Counted from the stretch's first letter, positions 45,997-54,038 are shown. The stretch: DNA of 64,000 nucleotides from Devosia equisanguinis (GCF_900631955.1 NZ_UZWD01000015.1:1-64000); one strand, 5' to 3'. Notes: a model not told the origin generated them from the sequence alone. A program made the numbers and translations.

Positions 45997-46652
45997 TGGC
46001 AGCAGCGACCGGCCTCCGGCGCGGAGCCAGTGGTTCCGCGGTCAAGGCGCTGTGCGTCTTCGTCCATGGTCGCGGCCAGTCGCCCGAGGAAATGGAAAGC
46101 CACGTTCTCAAGCGCCTCTGGGCGACGAATGTGGCCTTCACCCTGCCCCGGGCGCCACGTGGCGCCTGGTACGATGCCAAGGCGGTGGATCCCATCAGCA
46201 GCACGACACGGGCTCAGCTCGAGGAGGCGCTGGGCCTGCTCGGCGACGAGATCGCCGCCTTGCGGGCAGATTATCCGGGGCTGCCGCTCCTGTTGGCGGG
46301 CTTTTCTCAAGGCGCCTGTCTTTCGCTCGAATATGTCTGTCGCGGCCAAGACGCGCCTGACGCACTGGCTGCTTTGACGGGCTGCCGGGTGGGGACCACC
46401 AGCTGCGATCGCCCGCTGGCAGCGCCGGCCGACCTACCGGTCTATTTGAGCGGCAGCGACGCCGACCCATGGATTCCGGTCACCGCCTCTGCCGAGGCGA
46501 TGCTGGAGCTCGGGCGCCAGAAGCTGCAGCTGCGCACCGACCTCTTCCCCGGCCGTGGACACGAGGTATCGCCGCCCGAAATCGCCATGCTCGAAACCAT
46601 GCTGACCGATCTCGGAAATGGGCATAAACCGCGGTTCAACGCCACGCGCTGA
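45996..46652 (+). CDS. Alpha/beta hydrolase, phospholipase/carboxylesterase family (MhqD type)
   Basis: 218-residue hydrolase: nucleophile elbow GFSQGACLSL (catalytic Ser in GFSQG), acid Asp in SGSDADPWIP and base His in PGRGHEVSPP. MhqD-type hydrolases accompany MhqO dioxygenases in quinone-resistance operons. Start overlaps the preceding stop (TAATG), so it is translationally coupled. Likely hydrolyses the ring-cleavage product or a conjugate. A terminator follows within 15 bases. Confidence 0.85.
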   Translation: MAAATGLRRGASGSAVKALCVFVHGRGQSPEEMESHVLKRLWATNVAFTLPRAPRGAWYDAKAVDPISSTTRAQLEEALGLLGDEIAALRADYPGLPLLLAGFSQGACLSLEYVCRGQDAPDALAALTGCRVGTTSCDRPLAAPADLPVYLSGSDADPWIPVTASAEAMLELGRQKLQLRTDLFPGRGHEVSPPEIAMLETMLTDLGNGHKPRFNATR

Positions 46653-46666
46653 ACCCCAGATCGCAG

Positions 46667-46694
46667 AAAAGCCCGGCCCAACAGCCGGGCTTTT
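46667..46694 (+). terminator. Terminator after aromatic/quinone operon
   Basis: Perfect hairpin AAAAGCCCGGC / GCCGGGCTTTT around a short CCAACA loop, followed by TTCCG, 15 bases after the hydrolase stop. Confidence 0.75.
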
Positions 46695-46742
46695 CCGTCT
46701 TTGCCGACCAAACCGGCGCGAATAGACAGAAACATGCAGTCT

Positions 46743-46761
46743 CCTGGCACGGAAGTGCAGG
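46743..46761. promoter_or_regulatory. Degenerate CCTGC-N9-GCAGG-type dyad before hupE-like gene
   Basis: CCTGG-CACGGAAGT-GCAGG: nine of the ten core positions match the CCTGC-N9-GCAGG dyads found at 48663, 51024 and (N8) 51056. It lies about 97 bases before the hupE-like start. Confidence 0.45.
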
Positions 46762-46857
46762 CGCGCCTTGCCCCGCTTGGGCAGGCTAGACGACACATGC
46801 GGCACAATGGCAAACAAGGCCGGGCCCGAAGGCCGACTGCGTGCAAGGGAACGGAAC

Positions 46858-47496
46858 ATGCGCAAGATATCGCTGGGACTTGGCCTGCCCATGGCCTTTC
46901 TGCTGCTCACCACGCAGGCCCATGCGCATCATGCCTTGGGTGGCAAGTTGCCGATCGGCTTCGGCGAGGGCCTGCTTTCAGGGCTGGCGCATCCGGTCAT
47001 CGAAGTCGACCATCTGGCCTTCGTCCTGGCCGTGGGTGTCCTCACCGCCGTCGCCCAGGGCGGCTTCTGGCTGCCGGTGTGGTTCGTGGGTGGTACCGTA
47101 TTCGGTTGCCTGCTCAATGCAGGCAGTCTGCAGTTGCAACCCGCCGAATGGATGGTGCCACTCAGCGCCCTGCTGATTGGCGGCTATCTGGCCTGGGGCA
47201 GAGACGATGCTGATGGCCGCTGGCACAAATGGCTGTTCCTCGTCGCGGGCGCCCTGCATGGCCTTGCCTATTCTCAGGCGATTATCGGCAGCGAGAACAA
47301 TTCCTTGCAGGGTTATCTGCTGGGCTTTGCCATCATACAGACCATGGTCGCCTGGACGGCGATGCTGGCCGCCTATTGGTTCTGGCGCGGCGATCGGCTC
47401 TATGCCAATGCGCGGGTGTTTGGGGGTGTCCTGGCCGGGGTGGGACTGACGGCACTCTACCAGGCCGGCGTTGCGAGCCTCCTGCCTATCGTATAG
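46858..47496 (+). CDS. hupE: HupE/UreJ-family membrane protein
   Basis: 212 residues with a signal peptide (about 1-22, LGLPMAFLLLTTQAHA) and about six membrane segments. The N-terminal motif HPVIEVDHLAFVLAVG matches the HPLGGLDHLL-type metal-binding motif of HupE/UreJ, which transport nickel or cobalt or aid metalloenzyme assembly. No urease or hydrogenase genes lie near, so its job here is more likely metal uptake or export. It is followed after 28 bases by the RirA-like regulator. Preceded by a degenerate dyad. Confidence 0.8.
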   Translation: MRKISLGLGLPMAFLLLTTQAHAHHALGGKLPIGFGEGLLSGLAHPVIEVDHLAFVLAVGVLTAVAQGGFWLPVWFVGGTVFGCLLNAGSLQLQPAEWMVPLSALLIGGYLAWGRDDADGRWHKWLFLVAGALHGLAYSQAIIGSENNSLQGYLLGFAIIQTMVAWTAMLAAYWFWRGDRLYANARVFGGVLAGVGLTALYQAGVASLLPIV

Positions 47497-47524
47497 GTGT
47501 GGATGTCAGGAGGGGCTGTGTCGT

Positions 47525-48025
47525 ATGCGCCTGACCAAGCAAAGCAATTATGCAGTGCGGGCGCTGATGTATTGTGCGGCCAACCGCACTGGCCTTAGCC
47601 GCATACGCGATATCGGCGACGCCTTTGGCGTGTCCGAAATGTTCCTGTTCAAGATCCTCGTCCCCGTCGGCCGCAGCGGCCTGCTCGAAACCATTCGTGG
47701 ACGCAATGGCGGTGTGCGGCTGGGTGCGCCGGCCGATAAAATCAGCATCATGGACGTCTTGCGCGTCACCGAGGAAGATTTCGACCTCACCGAATGCGGA
47801 CGGGAAAAGTGCGCCCATTGTCCACTCGGCGGCACCTGCGTCTATGAGAGCGCCCTGGGCGAGGCCATGCGTGCCTTTGCGCAGGTGCTTGAAAGCTACA
47901 CCATTGCCGATCTTGTCGCCGATACCGAGGGCGTCGCGACAGCGCTCGGCCTGCACAAGGTGGCCCCCCGCGCCTCCAATCCCGGCTGGACGCCCAAGCC
48001 CGCCATCTCCCGCTCGGAGAGCTGA
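47525..48025 (+). CDS. rirA: Rrf2-family iron regulator, RirA-like
   Basis: 166 residues. N-terminal winged helix MRLTKQSNYAVRALMYCAAN and the segment YGVSEMFLFKIL-like SEMFLFKILVPV match RirA of rhizobia closely. Cysteines at 91, 99 and 105 occupy exactly the three RirA [4Fe-4S] ligand positions, with an extra Cys96. RirA represses iron uptake when iron is replete. Its position inside a metal-transport module is unusual because RirA genes are normally stand-alone. Operon with the hupE-like gene. Confidence 0.85.
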   Translation: MRLTKQSNYAVRALMYCAANRTGLSRIRDIGDAFGVSEMFLFKILVPVGRSGLLETIRGRNGGVRLGAPADKISIMDVLRVTEEDFDLTECGREKCAHCPLGGTCVYESALGEAMRAFAQVLESYTIADLVADTEGVATALGLHKVAPRASNPGWTPKPAISRSES

Positions 48026-48134
48026 GACAGTCCGCTCCGAATCGCAGTGGTAAAAACTGGCTGCATTTGTGCAGGATTTCGCCGTGCCCTCGGGTGTCTT
48101 GTGAGCGCGTATCACCCGGATATCGGAGGCAGGG

Positions 48135-48626
48135 ATGTTGAGACCCCCATTGTTGTCAGCTCTCGTGGTTATTTGCCTTGGCACCGGCCTGGTGCTGGCG
48201 GAGGCGCCGAACAATGCGGTGGGCGACACCATCGCCGCGCGCCGCGGCTTGATGAACCAGCTGGCCACGCTGCAGACGCTGGTCGATGCGCGGGTGAGCA
48301 GTGGCGGCTATTCCCCCGAACTCTACGATCTCGGCCAGGCCGCTGCGGCCTCGCTCGATGCCTTCGCCGTCCTCCTGCCGCCGCAGAGCAATCTTTTGGG
48401 TGGCGCGCCTGCCATCGAGGGCGTCGATACCACGGCTGCGGCCGCGATCTGGGACGACCTTCCGGCTTTCCGGCAGCTGCTGCGCGACACCGCTGCGCAT
48501 GCCCGCGCTGCCTCGGAAGCCGCTGATCTCGCGGGCTTCCAGGCCGAATGGGACAAGGTGGCGCAATCCTGCTCGTCCTGCCACGAGAGTTACGTGGTCT
48601 TCGATCCGTTCGCCGCCTTCAACTGA
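48135..48626 (+). CDS. Cytochrome c' (class II c-type cytochrome)
   Basis: 163-residue periplasmic haem protein: signal peptide about 1-22, then a four-helix bundle with the class II arrangement in which the haem-binding motif lies near the C-terminus (CSSCHESY). An RRGLM segment near the N-terminus of the mature chain matches the class. Cytochromes c' bind NO and can protect against it. Placed between the RirA-like regulator and the metal ATPase, preceded by a degenerate dyad near 48054-48078. Confidence 0.85.
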   Translation: MLRPPLLSALVVICLGTGLVLAEAPNNAVGDTIAARRGLMNQLATLQTLVDARVSSGGYSPELYDLGQAAAASLDAFAVLLPPQSNLLGGAPAIEGVDTTAAAAIWDDLPAFRQLLRDTAAHARAASEAADLAGFQAEWDKVAQSCSSCHESYVVFDPFAAFN

Positions 48627-48662
48627 TCGCTTCCGGCCGGCGCGCATGCCCAAATCTGCGGT

Positions 48663-48687
48663 AATCCTGCAAGGAACGTGCAGGATT
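48663..48687. promoter_or_regulatory. Perfect CCTGC-N9-GCAGG dyad before P-type ATPase
   Basis: AATCCTGC-N9-GCAGGATT, a perfect 8+8 inverted repeat with a nine-base spacer, 73 bases upstream of the ATPase start. The same core (with AA-A-CCTGC flanks) recurs at 51024, and with an N8 spacer at 51056. Probable operator for a regulator of this metal module. Confidence 0.7.
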
Positions 48688-48760
48688 TGGGTGCTTTTGC
48701 CGCCCATCTTCCCTGATAAGAGATCAGGCATGCCCAAGCCTGTGTCCGGGGAGGAGATCA

Positions 48761-50857
48761 ATGAGTACCCACACGCATGCTGGCCATGCCCATGGCCACC
48801 ACCATGACGATCATGACCACCACGGACATGATCACGATCATCACCATCACCACGAGCATGGTCATGACCACCCTCATGACGACGACGATCATGGGCACCA
48901 CCACAGCCACGCTTTCGGCCCGACCGAGGTGTTTCGCATTGCCCTGACCGGCCTTTGCGCCCTGGCCGTGTGGCTGGGATTTCCCGATCATTCCTACATA
49001 AGCTTTGCCGACCAATTCTATCTCAACTTCTCCTGGTACGCGCTGATCGGCTTGGTCATCGGCGGCTGGCCCCTGTTCGAGGAGGCCTGGGAAAGCATCC
49101 GCAAGCGCCGCATGACCATGGAATTATCGATGGGCATTGCGGTGCTGGCGGCAGCCTATACCGGCTATTTCTTCGTCGCCTTGATCATCACCTTCTTCGT
49201 CCTGATCGCCGAAGTGCTCGAAGGCATGACGCTGGAACGCGGGCGCCGCGCCATTCGCGACCTGATGGCCCTCTTGCCCAGCGAGGTGCAGTTGCGCCGC
49301 GATGGCCAGGTGGTTACCGCAGGCATTGGCGAGGTCACACCGGGCACGCTCGTCGTCGTGGCGCCGGGGGCACGCGTGCCAGTGGACGGGCCCGTGGTTT
49401 CGGGCAATTCGTTCGTCGATGAATCCCGCATTACCGGGGAATCCATGCCGGTCGAGAAGATCGCCGGCAGCTACGCCTATGCCGGCACCGTCAACCAGTC
49501 CGGCGCCATCGAAATCCGCGCCGAACGCGTCGGCCGCGCCACCAGCTACGGACAAATTCTCGAAACGGTGGAAGAAGCAGAGCGATCGCGCGCGCCGGTG
49601 CAGCGTCTGGCGGATCGGCTGGCGGGCTATATCGTCTATGTGGCCTTGGGCTTTGCCGCCTTCGAGTACTGGATCACCGGCGGCGACGTGAACTCAACGA
49701 TTGCCGTCATCGTCGTCGCCGGTGCCTGTGGCGTCGCCGCCGGTACGCCGCTGGCCATTCTGGGTGGCATTGGCAGGGCCGCGCAGATGGGTGCGATCAT
49801 CAAGGGCGGGGTGCATCTCGAAACCCTGGGCAAGGTCGATACGGTTGTGCTCGACAAGACCGGCACGCTGACCTTCGGGCGCCCTGAAGTCAGCCATGTC
49901 CTTCCGGCCGAGGGCATTACCGCCGATGAGTTGCTGCGGGCCGCCGCCACCGCCGAGGCATTGTCCGAGCACCCGCTGGGCAAGGCCATCATCGCCGAGG
50001 CGGCCAGCCATGGCGTTACGCCCCTGCCCGTCAGCGGCTTCAGCTACGAGCCCGGGCGCGGTATCAAGGCCAGCGATGCGGAAGGGGCCATCTATGTCGG
50101 CAATGCCGCCTGGATGACGGCAAATGGCGTGGGCGCCGTGCCAGAGGAAGGCGCCTTTGTCGGCACACGAGTGTTTATCGCCCGCGAGGGGCGCCTGCTT
50201 GGCCATGTCGTCGTCGAAGACAAGGTCCGGCCCGAGGCCCGCCAGGCGGTGGAAAAGCTGCGTGGCATGAACATCGATGTGCAACTGCTGACCGGCGACA
50301 CGGCGCAGGTGGCCCGGCGGGTCGCGGCCGATCTCGGCATCACCGCAGTCGAAGCGGGACTGTTGCCTACCGAAAAACTCCAGCGAATCAAGGCTATAAA
50401 GGCGAGCGGCCGCACCGTGGCCATGGTGGGCGATGGGGTCAACGATGCACCGGCGCTGGCGACCGCCTCGGTGGGCATCGCCATGGGTTCTGGTACCGAA
50501 GTCGCCCGCGAAAAGGCCGATATCGTGCTTTTGGGCAATGATCTCATGCGCTTTGCCGAGACGGTGCATCTGGCGCGCCGGACCCGCAAGATCATCTGGT
50601 TCAACTTCGCCGGCACTGTCACCGTGGACATTCTGGGCATTGCTGCGGCGATGGCCGGCTGGATCGGCCCGGTGGAAGCGGCGATGATCCATACCGGGTC
50701 GGAGCTGGCCTTCATTCTTAATTCGGCGCGACTGGTGCCGGGCCAGACCATGGCTAACGGCTTCAAATCCTTCGGAAAATCGATACAGGGCTGGGGCTCC
50801 GGCAGTGGCGCCGGACTGGCGTCGAAACGGCCTGCAGCCGAGCACGGACCGCATTGA
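48761..50857 (+). CDS. His-rich P1B-like heavy-metal ATPase lacking CPC motif
   Basis: 698 residues. The first 50 residues hold 26 histidines plus Asp, a likely metal sink, with no HMA fold. Then eight predicted membrane segments, phosphorylation site DKTGTLTFG (Asp365) and hinge GDGVNDAPAL, and the TGES actuator motif, all intact. At the transmembrane metal site, where P1B ATPases have CPC, SPC or TPC, the chain reads GACGVAAGTP (Cys323-Gly-Val), confirmed by codons TGT-GGC-GTC. Substrate therefore unassigned; a divalent ion such as iron, zinc, cobalt or nickel is possible. Flanked by dyads and next to a RirA-like regulator. Confidence 0.88.
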   Translation: MSTHTHAGHAHGHHHDDHDHHGHDHDHHHHHEHGHDHPHDDDDHGHHHSHAFGPTEVFRIALTGLCALAVWLGFPDHSYISFADQFYLNFSWYALIGLVIGGWPLFEEAWESIRKRRMTMELSMGIAVLAAAYTGYFFVALIITFFVLIAEVLEGMTLERGRRAIRDLMALLPSEVQLRRDGQVVTAGIGEVTPGTLVVVAPGARVPVDGPVVSGNSFVDESRITGESMPVEKIAGSYAYAGTVNQSGAIEIRAERVGRATSYGQILETVEEAERSRAPVQRLADRLAGYIVYVALGFAAFEYWITGGDVNSTIAVIVVAGACGVAAGTPLAILGGIGRAAQMGAIIKGGVHLETLGKVDTVVLDKTGTLTFGRPEVSHVLPAEGITADELLRAAATAEALSEHPLGKAIIAEAASHGVTPLPVSGFSYEPGRGIKASDAEGAIYVGNAAWMTANGVGAVPEEGAFVGTRVFIAREGRLLGHVVVEDKVRPEARQAVEKLRGMNIDVQLLTGDTAQVARRVAADLGITAVEAGLLPTEKLQRIKAIKASGRTVAMVGDGVNDAPALATASVGIAMGSGTEVAREKADIVLLGNDLMRFAETVHLARRTRKIIWFNFAGTVTVDILGIAAAMAGWIGPVEAAMIHTGSELAFILNSARLVPGQTMANGFKSFGKSIQGWGSGSGAGLASKRPAAEHGPH

Positions 50858-50894
50858 TGCCGGCCTGAGGGTTGCATCCTCTAGCACATGAAAA

Positions 50895-50930
50895 GAGCCG
50901 GCGATGCCCCAACATCGCCGGCTTATTCTT
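50895..50930 (+). terminator. Terminator after metal ATPase
   Basis: Stem AGCCGGCGATG / CATCGCCGGCT with a 6-base loop, preceded by AAAAG and followed by TATTCTT on the plus strand, about 40 bases after the ATPase stop. Confidence 0.75.
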
Positions 50931-51023
50931 GTGGCCCCTGCCACCGGTAGAACTCCCGAGGAGAGAGAATGGGAGCGGAAAGCTGCGCTTTCCTGAGGAT
51001 TACTATGCGCCCGCCCCCTTATC

Positions 51024-51050
51024 AAAACCTGCACCAATCGAGCAGGTTTT
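51024..51050. promoter_or_regulatory. CCTGC-N9-GCAGG dyad, copy downstream of metal ATPase
   Basis: AAAACCTGC-N9-GCAGGTTTT, perfect nine-base halves. Located in the convergent gap between the metal ATPase and the hydroxyquinol dioxygenase. It could also act as a hairpin, since T-rich sequence follows. Confidence 0.5.
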
Positions 51051-51055
51051 AACAT

Positions 51056-51080
51056 AAACCTGCTAATCGTTGCAGGTTTT
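51056..51080. promoter_or_regulatory. Second CCTGC-type dyad, N8 spacer
   Basis: AAACCTGC-N8-GCAGGTTT immediately after the previous dyad (32-base period), giving two tandem hairpin-capable dyads. The stretch between the terminator and this dyad (50931-51023) holds nothing convincing except a short open frame from 50969. Confidence 0.45.
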
Positions 51081-51139
51081 ATCGGTCCACAAAATGACTC
51101 TAGGTGACCGCATTATGAACGAAGTATGAACAAAACGCC

Positions 51140-51174
51140 GCATGGCTGGCGGTCGTGACGACAGCCAGCCATGC
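51140..51174 (-). terminator. Terminator of hydroxyquinol dioxygenase operon
   Basis: Perfect 11-bp stem GCATGGCTGGC/GCCAGCCATGC with a 13-base loop. On the minus strand it is followed by GGCGTTTTGTTC. It lies about 30 bases after the dioxygenase stop. Confidence 0.7.
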
Positions 51175-51201
51175 CAAAAGCGATCCGCCGGTGTTTGAGG
51201 C

Positions 51202-52080
51202 TCAGGACGCGGCTGCGGCGGGGCGCAGGCCGAAGGTATGATCGAGCGACTTATGGGCGCCGATACGCTCGCCGGACGCATTCCATCCAGCTTCTTCGTC
51301 GGTGAGGTTGACGATCAGCTGCTCCTTGACGCCGAACACGGCATCGCTGTGCAGATAGTCGTCGCCGGCGATGAAGAGATGGGTGACGAGCGTGTCATAG
51401 CCATCCTTGCCGATCATGAAATGGATATGGGCGGGGCGATAGGGATGGCGGCCCACCGCCTCGAGCATCTTGCCGACCGGACCGTCATGGGGGATGGGGT
51501 AGAAGGTCGGGACGATCGACCAGAAGGACAGCCGGCCTTCGGCATCGGTGCGGAAGCGGGCGCGCAGGTTTTCCTCCTGCCCGGGCTTTTGCACATCGTA
51601 ATAGCCGTCGTCATCGGACTGCCAGACATCGACCCAGGCATCGGCAATCGGCTTGCCGTCGGGGGTCAGCACCTGGGCACTCACATGCAGCGGCGTGCCT
51701 TGGCTGGCGCCGGCAATGTCGCTGCCATGCGGCCGTTCCTTGAGCGGCGGGACATAGAAGGGCCCCAGCACCGTCGTCTCGGTCGTGCCTTCCATGCTGC
51801 GGTGATTGATGGCATCGACCAGCATGGAAAAGCCCAGCGTGTCGGAGAGCAGGATGAATTCCTGCCGTTTGTCATCGCACATATGCCCGGTCTGGGTGAG
51901 GAAGCCGATGGCGGTTTCCCATTCGGACATGGAGAGGTTCACATCGAGGGCGAAGGCATGCAGATGGCGGACCAACGATTGCAGCACTTCGCGCAGGCGC
52001 GGATTTTCGGCATTGGCGAAGCTGGCCACGACCTCTTCGGTCAGCGCATTGGCATCGCTCTTGAGGGTCTGGGCGGTCAT
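51202..52080 (-). CDS. Hydroxyquinol 1,2-dioxygenase (intradiol)
   Basis: 292 residues with an intact non-haem Fe(III) site: Tyr161 (YYDVQ), Tyr194 (TFYPIP), His218 and His220 (RPAHIH). The pairing of an N-terminal helical domain (HAFALDVNLSMSEWETAIGFL) with the LGPFYVPP motif matches hydroxyquinol (1,2,4-trihydroxybenzene) dioxygenases; catechol 1,2-dioxygenase cannot be excluded. The window encodes maleylacetate reductase but no muconate cycloisomerase or muconolactone isomerase, which favours hydroxyquinol. The gene ends the LIV-type transporter operon and overlaps the LivM-type gene's stop region. It has an AGGAG site. Confidence 0.85.
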   Translation of the reverse strand: MTAQTLKSDANALTEEVVASFANAENPRLREVLQSLVRHLHAFALDVNLSMSEWETAIGFLTQTGHMCDDKRQEFILLSDTLGFSMLVDAINHRSMEGTTETTVLGPFYVPPLKERPHGSDIAGASQGTPLHVSAQVLTPDGKPIADAWVDVWQSDDDGYYDVQKPGQEENLRARFRTDAEGRLSFWSIVPTFYPIPHDGPVGKMLEAVGRHPYRPAHIHFMIGKDGYDTLVTHLFIAGDDYLHSDAVFGVKEQLIVNLTDEEAGWNASGERIGAHKSLDHTFGLRPAAAAS

Positions 52081-53174
52081 TTTTTCTGCTCCTTGGCAGA
52101 GCCGATATCCAGGCGTCGCCGCGTCGGGAACAGGTGGATGCCGGTAAATTGGGAGAAATTGCCCCAGATACCCTTGGGCGCGAGCAGCATCACCGCGATG
52201 CCCAGCGCACCGAGCACGATGAGATACCAGGGGCCGTAACCGGACAGGGCATTGCGCAGCAGCACGAAGAGGATGGCGCCGATGATCGGCCCTTCGATGG
52301 TGGCGAGGCCGCCGATGACAACGATGAAGATGATGTAAGCGGTCCAGTCGAGCAGCGAGAAGGCGGCGTCGGGCGAGATGCGCGAGGTCTGGAGGAAGTA
52401 GATGGCGCCGACCAGGCCGGCACAGAAGGCGGCAAAGACATAGATGGCGAACTTGATTCGCGTGGTGCTGACGCCAACGCTCTGGGCCGCCACTTCACCA
52501 TCCTTGATGGCGCGCAAAGCCAGGCCCACACGCGAGCGCAAGAGGTAGTAGCAGCCGCCGACCACCAGCACGATGGTGAAGAGCGCAGCCCAATAGATGA
52601 TGATCTCGCGGGCGGCGGCGCTGCGCACGCCAAACAGCTCGCTGACGAATTCGAGGCCAAACATGTCACCGGTGGCCGAGCGCGGCAACGAGGTGCCGGT
52701 GCCGCCACCCAGCTCGCGCCACTGGGCGAGCAGCAGGCGGAAGACTTCGGCCACCACCCAGGTGACCACGGCGAAATAGGCGCCCTGCATGCGGAAGACC
52801 AGCGAGCCCACCGGAATGGAGAGCAGCGCCACGATGATGGCCGCGACGGGGATGGAGAGGAGCGGATCAAAACCGCCGACAATAATCAGTGCGAAGAGCG
52901 CATAACCACCCAGACCCACAAAGGCCTGCTGGCCGACCGAGATCAGGCCGGCATAGCCGGCCATGAGGTTCCAGCACAGCGCCAGCGAGGCAAGCAGGAA
53001 AACCAGGATCAGATCCTGCAGCATCGGGCGGGAGGCGAAGGCCGGGGCAAAGACCAGCACGGCGACCAGCGCCAGGGCGATGACGGTAAAGATACGCGAG
53101 GTGCGGGTGGCGACGCGGACGGTGTAGCCGCCTGCGACGGGCTCGGGGGCGGCGGTAGGGATGGGTTGGGACAT
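52077..53174 (-). CDS. livM: LIV-type ABC transporter permease (LivM)
   Basis: 365-residue inner-membrane permease with eight or so hydrophobic segments and the LivM motif LMAGYAGLISVGQQAFVGLGGY, plus LRAIKDGEVAAQSVGVSTTRIKFA. Starts MSQPIPTAAP, 4 bases from the LivH-type stop. Imports branched-chain amino acid-type or aromatic acid substrates together with LivH, LivG and LivF. Confidence 0.9.
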   Translation of the reverse strand: MSQPIPTAAPEPVAGGYTVRVATRTSRIFTVIALALVAVLVFAPAFASRPMLQDLILVFLLASLALCWNLMAGYAGLISVGQQAFVGLGGYALFALIIVGGFDPLLSIPVAAIIVALLSIPVGSLVFRMQGAYFAVVTWVVAEVFRLLLAQWRELGGGTGTSLPRSATGDMFGLEFVSELFGVRSAAAREIIIYWAALFTIVLVVGGCYYLLRSRVGLALRAIKDGEVAAQSVGVSTTRIKFAIYVFAAFCAGLVGAIYFLQTSRISPDAAFSLLDWTAYIIFIVVIGGLATIEGPIIGAILFVLLRNALSGYGPWYLIVLGALGIAVMLLAPKGIWGNFSQFTGIHLFPTRRRLDIGSAKEQKK

Positions 53175-53178
53175 GTCT

Positions 53179-54036
53179 CTACTGCTTCGGGAACAGGCCA
53201 CGCGGGCGGAAGATGATGAACACCAGGAAGACCAGGTGTCCGGCCAGGATCTGCCATTCGGGATTGATACGGGCGCCGATGGCCTGGGCCACGCCGAGGA
53301 TGACGCCGCCGGCTAGGGTACCCCAGAGGCTGCCGAGGCCACCGATCACCACCGCCTCGAAGGCGTAGAGCAGGCGCGCCGGGCCGACGCTGGGGTCGAA
53401 ATTGGAGCGGATGCCCATGAAGAAGGCGGCAATGGTCAGCACCACGAAGGAAATGCCCATGGCAATGGCGAAGACGATGCGCGGATTGACACCCATGAGC
53501 TGCACCACTTCGGTCGAGTCCGAGGTGGCGCGCAGGCGGCGGCCGAGTCCGGTGCCATAGAAGATGTAGCTGAGGACGCCGAGCACCACCACGGCGACGG
53601 CGAAGGTGATCAGCGGAACCACGCCAAGCGAAAGACCCAGAATATTGACCGACTGGGTTTCTATGGGGCCCAGCGACAGCTTGCGACTATCGGCGCTGAA
53701 GGCGACCAGAAGCCCGTTCTGAATGAGAATTTGCAGGCCGAAGGTGACCAGCAGCGGCAGGAGGATATCGTCGCCCAGGGTGCGGTTGAGCAGATAACGC
53801 TGCAGAGCCCAGCCCAGCGCGAAGGCGAAGGGCAAAAGAATGAGCAGCGCGATCGGCAGCGGCAGGCCCAAGGCGGTGACCATGGCCAGAAGCACGAAGG
53901 CGGCCAGGACGATGAGATCGCCATGGGCCAGGTTGATGAGGCGCATGACGCCGAAGATCAGGGACAGGCCCGCGGCATAGAGGGCATAGAGCCCGCCCAG
54001 CAGGACGCCTTGTACAATGGTGTTGAGGTATTCCAT
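53179..54036 (-). CDS. livH: LIV-type ABC transporter permease (LivH)
   Basis: 285-residue permease with the hallmark GLYALYAAGLSLIFGVMRLINLAHGD near the N-terminus and a later LRATSDSTEVVQLMGVNPR coupling loop. Two bases separate it from the LivF-type stop. Forms the translocation pore with LivM. Confidence 0.92.
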   Translation of the reverse strand: MEYLNTIVQGVLLGGLYALYAAGLSLIFGVMRLINLAHGDLIVLAAFVLLAMVTALGLPLPIALLILLPFAFALGWALQRYLLNRTLGDDILLPLLVTFGLQILIQNGLLVAFSADSRKLSLGPIETQSVNILGLSLGVVPLITFAVAVVVLGVLSYIFYGTGLGRRLRATSDSTEVVQLMGVNPRIVFAIAMGISFVVLTIAAFFMGIRSNFDPSVGPARLLYAFEAVVIGGLGSLWGTLAGGVILGVAQAIGARINPEWQILAGHLVFLVFIIFRPRGLFPKQ

Positions 54037-54038
54037 CC

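Noticed and set aside
46858-47496. UreJ urease accessory role for the HupE-like protein
   Set aside because: No urease or hydrogenase gene is in the window; only the family-level call is supported.
47525-48025. NsrR (nitric oxide sensor) call for the Rrf2 protein
   Set aside because: The cysteine set 91/99/105 and the N-terminal sequence match RirA more closely. The neighbouring cytochrome c' hints at NO, but it is not enough.
51202-52080. Catechol branch (CatA) for the intact intradiol enzyme
   Set aside because: No muconate cycloisomerase or muconolactone isomerase is present, while maleylacetate reductase is. Catechol activity is still not excluded.
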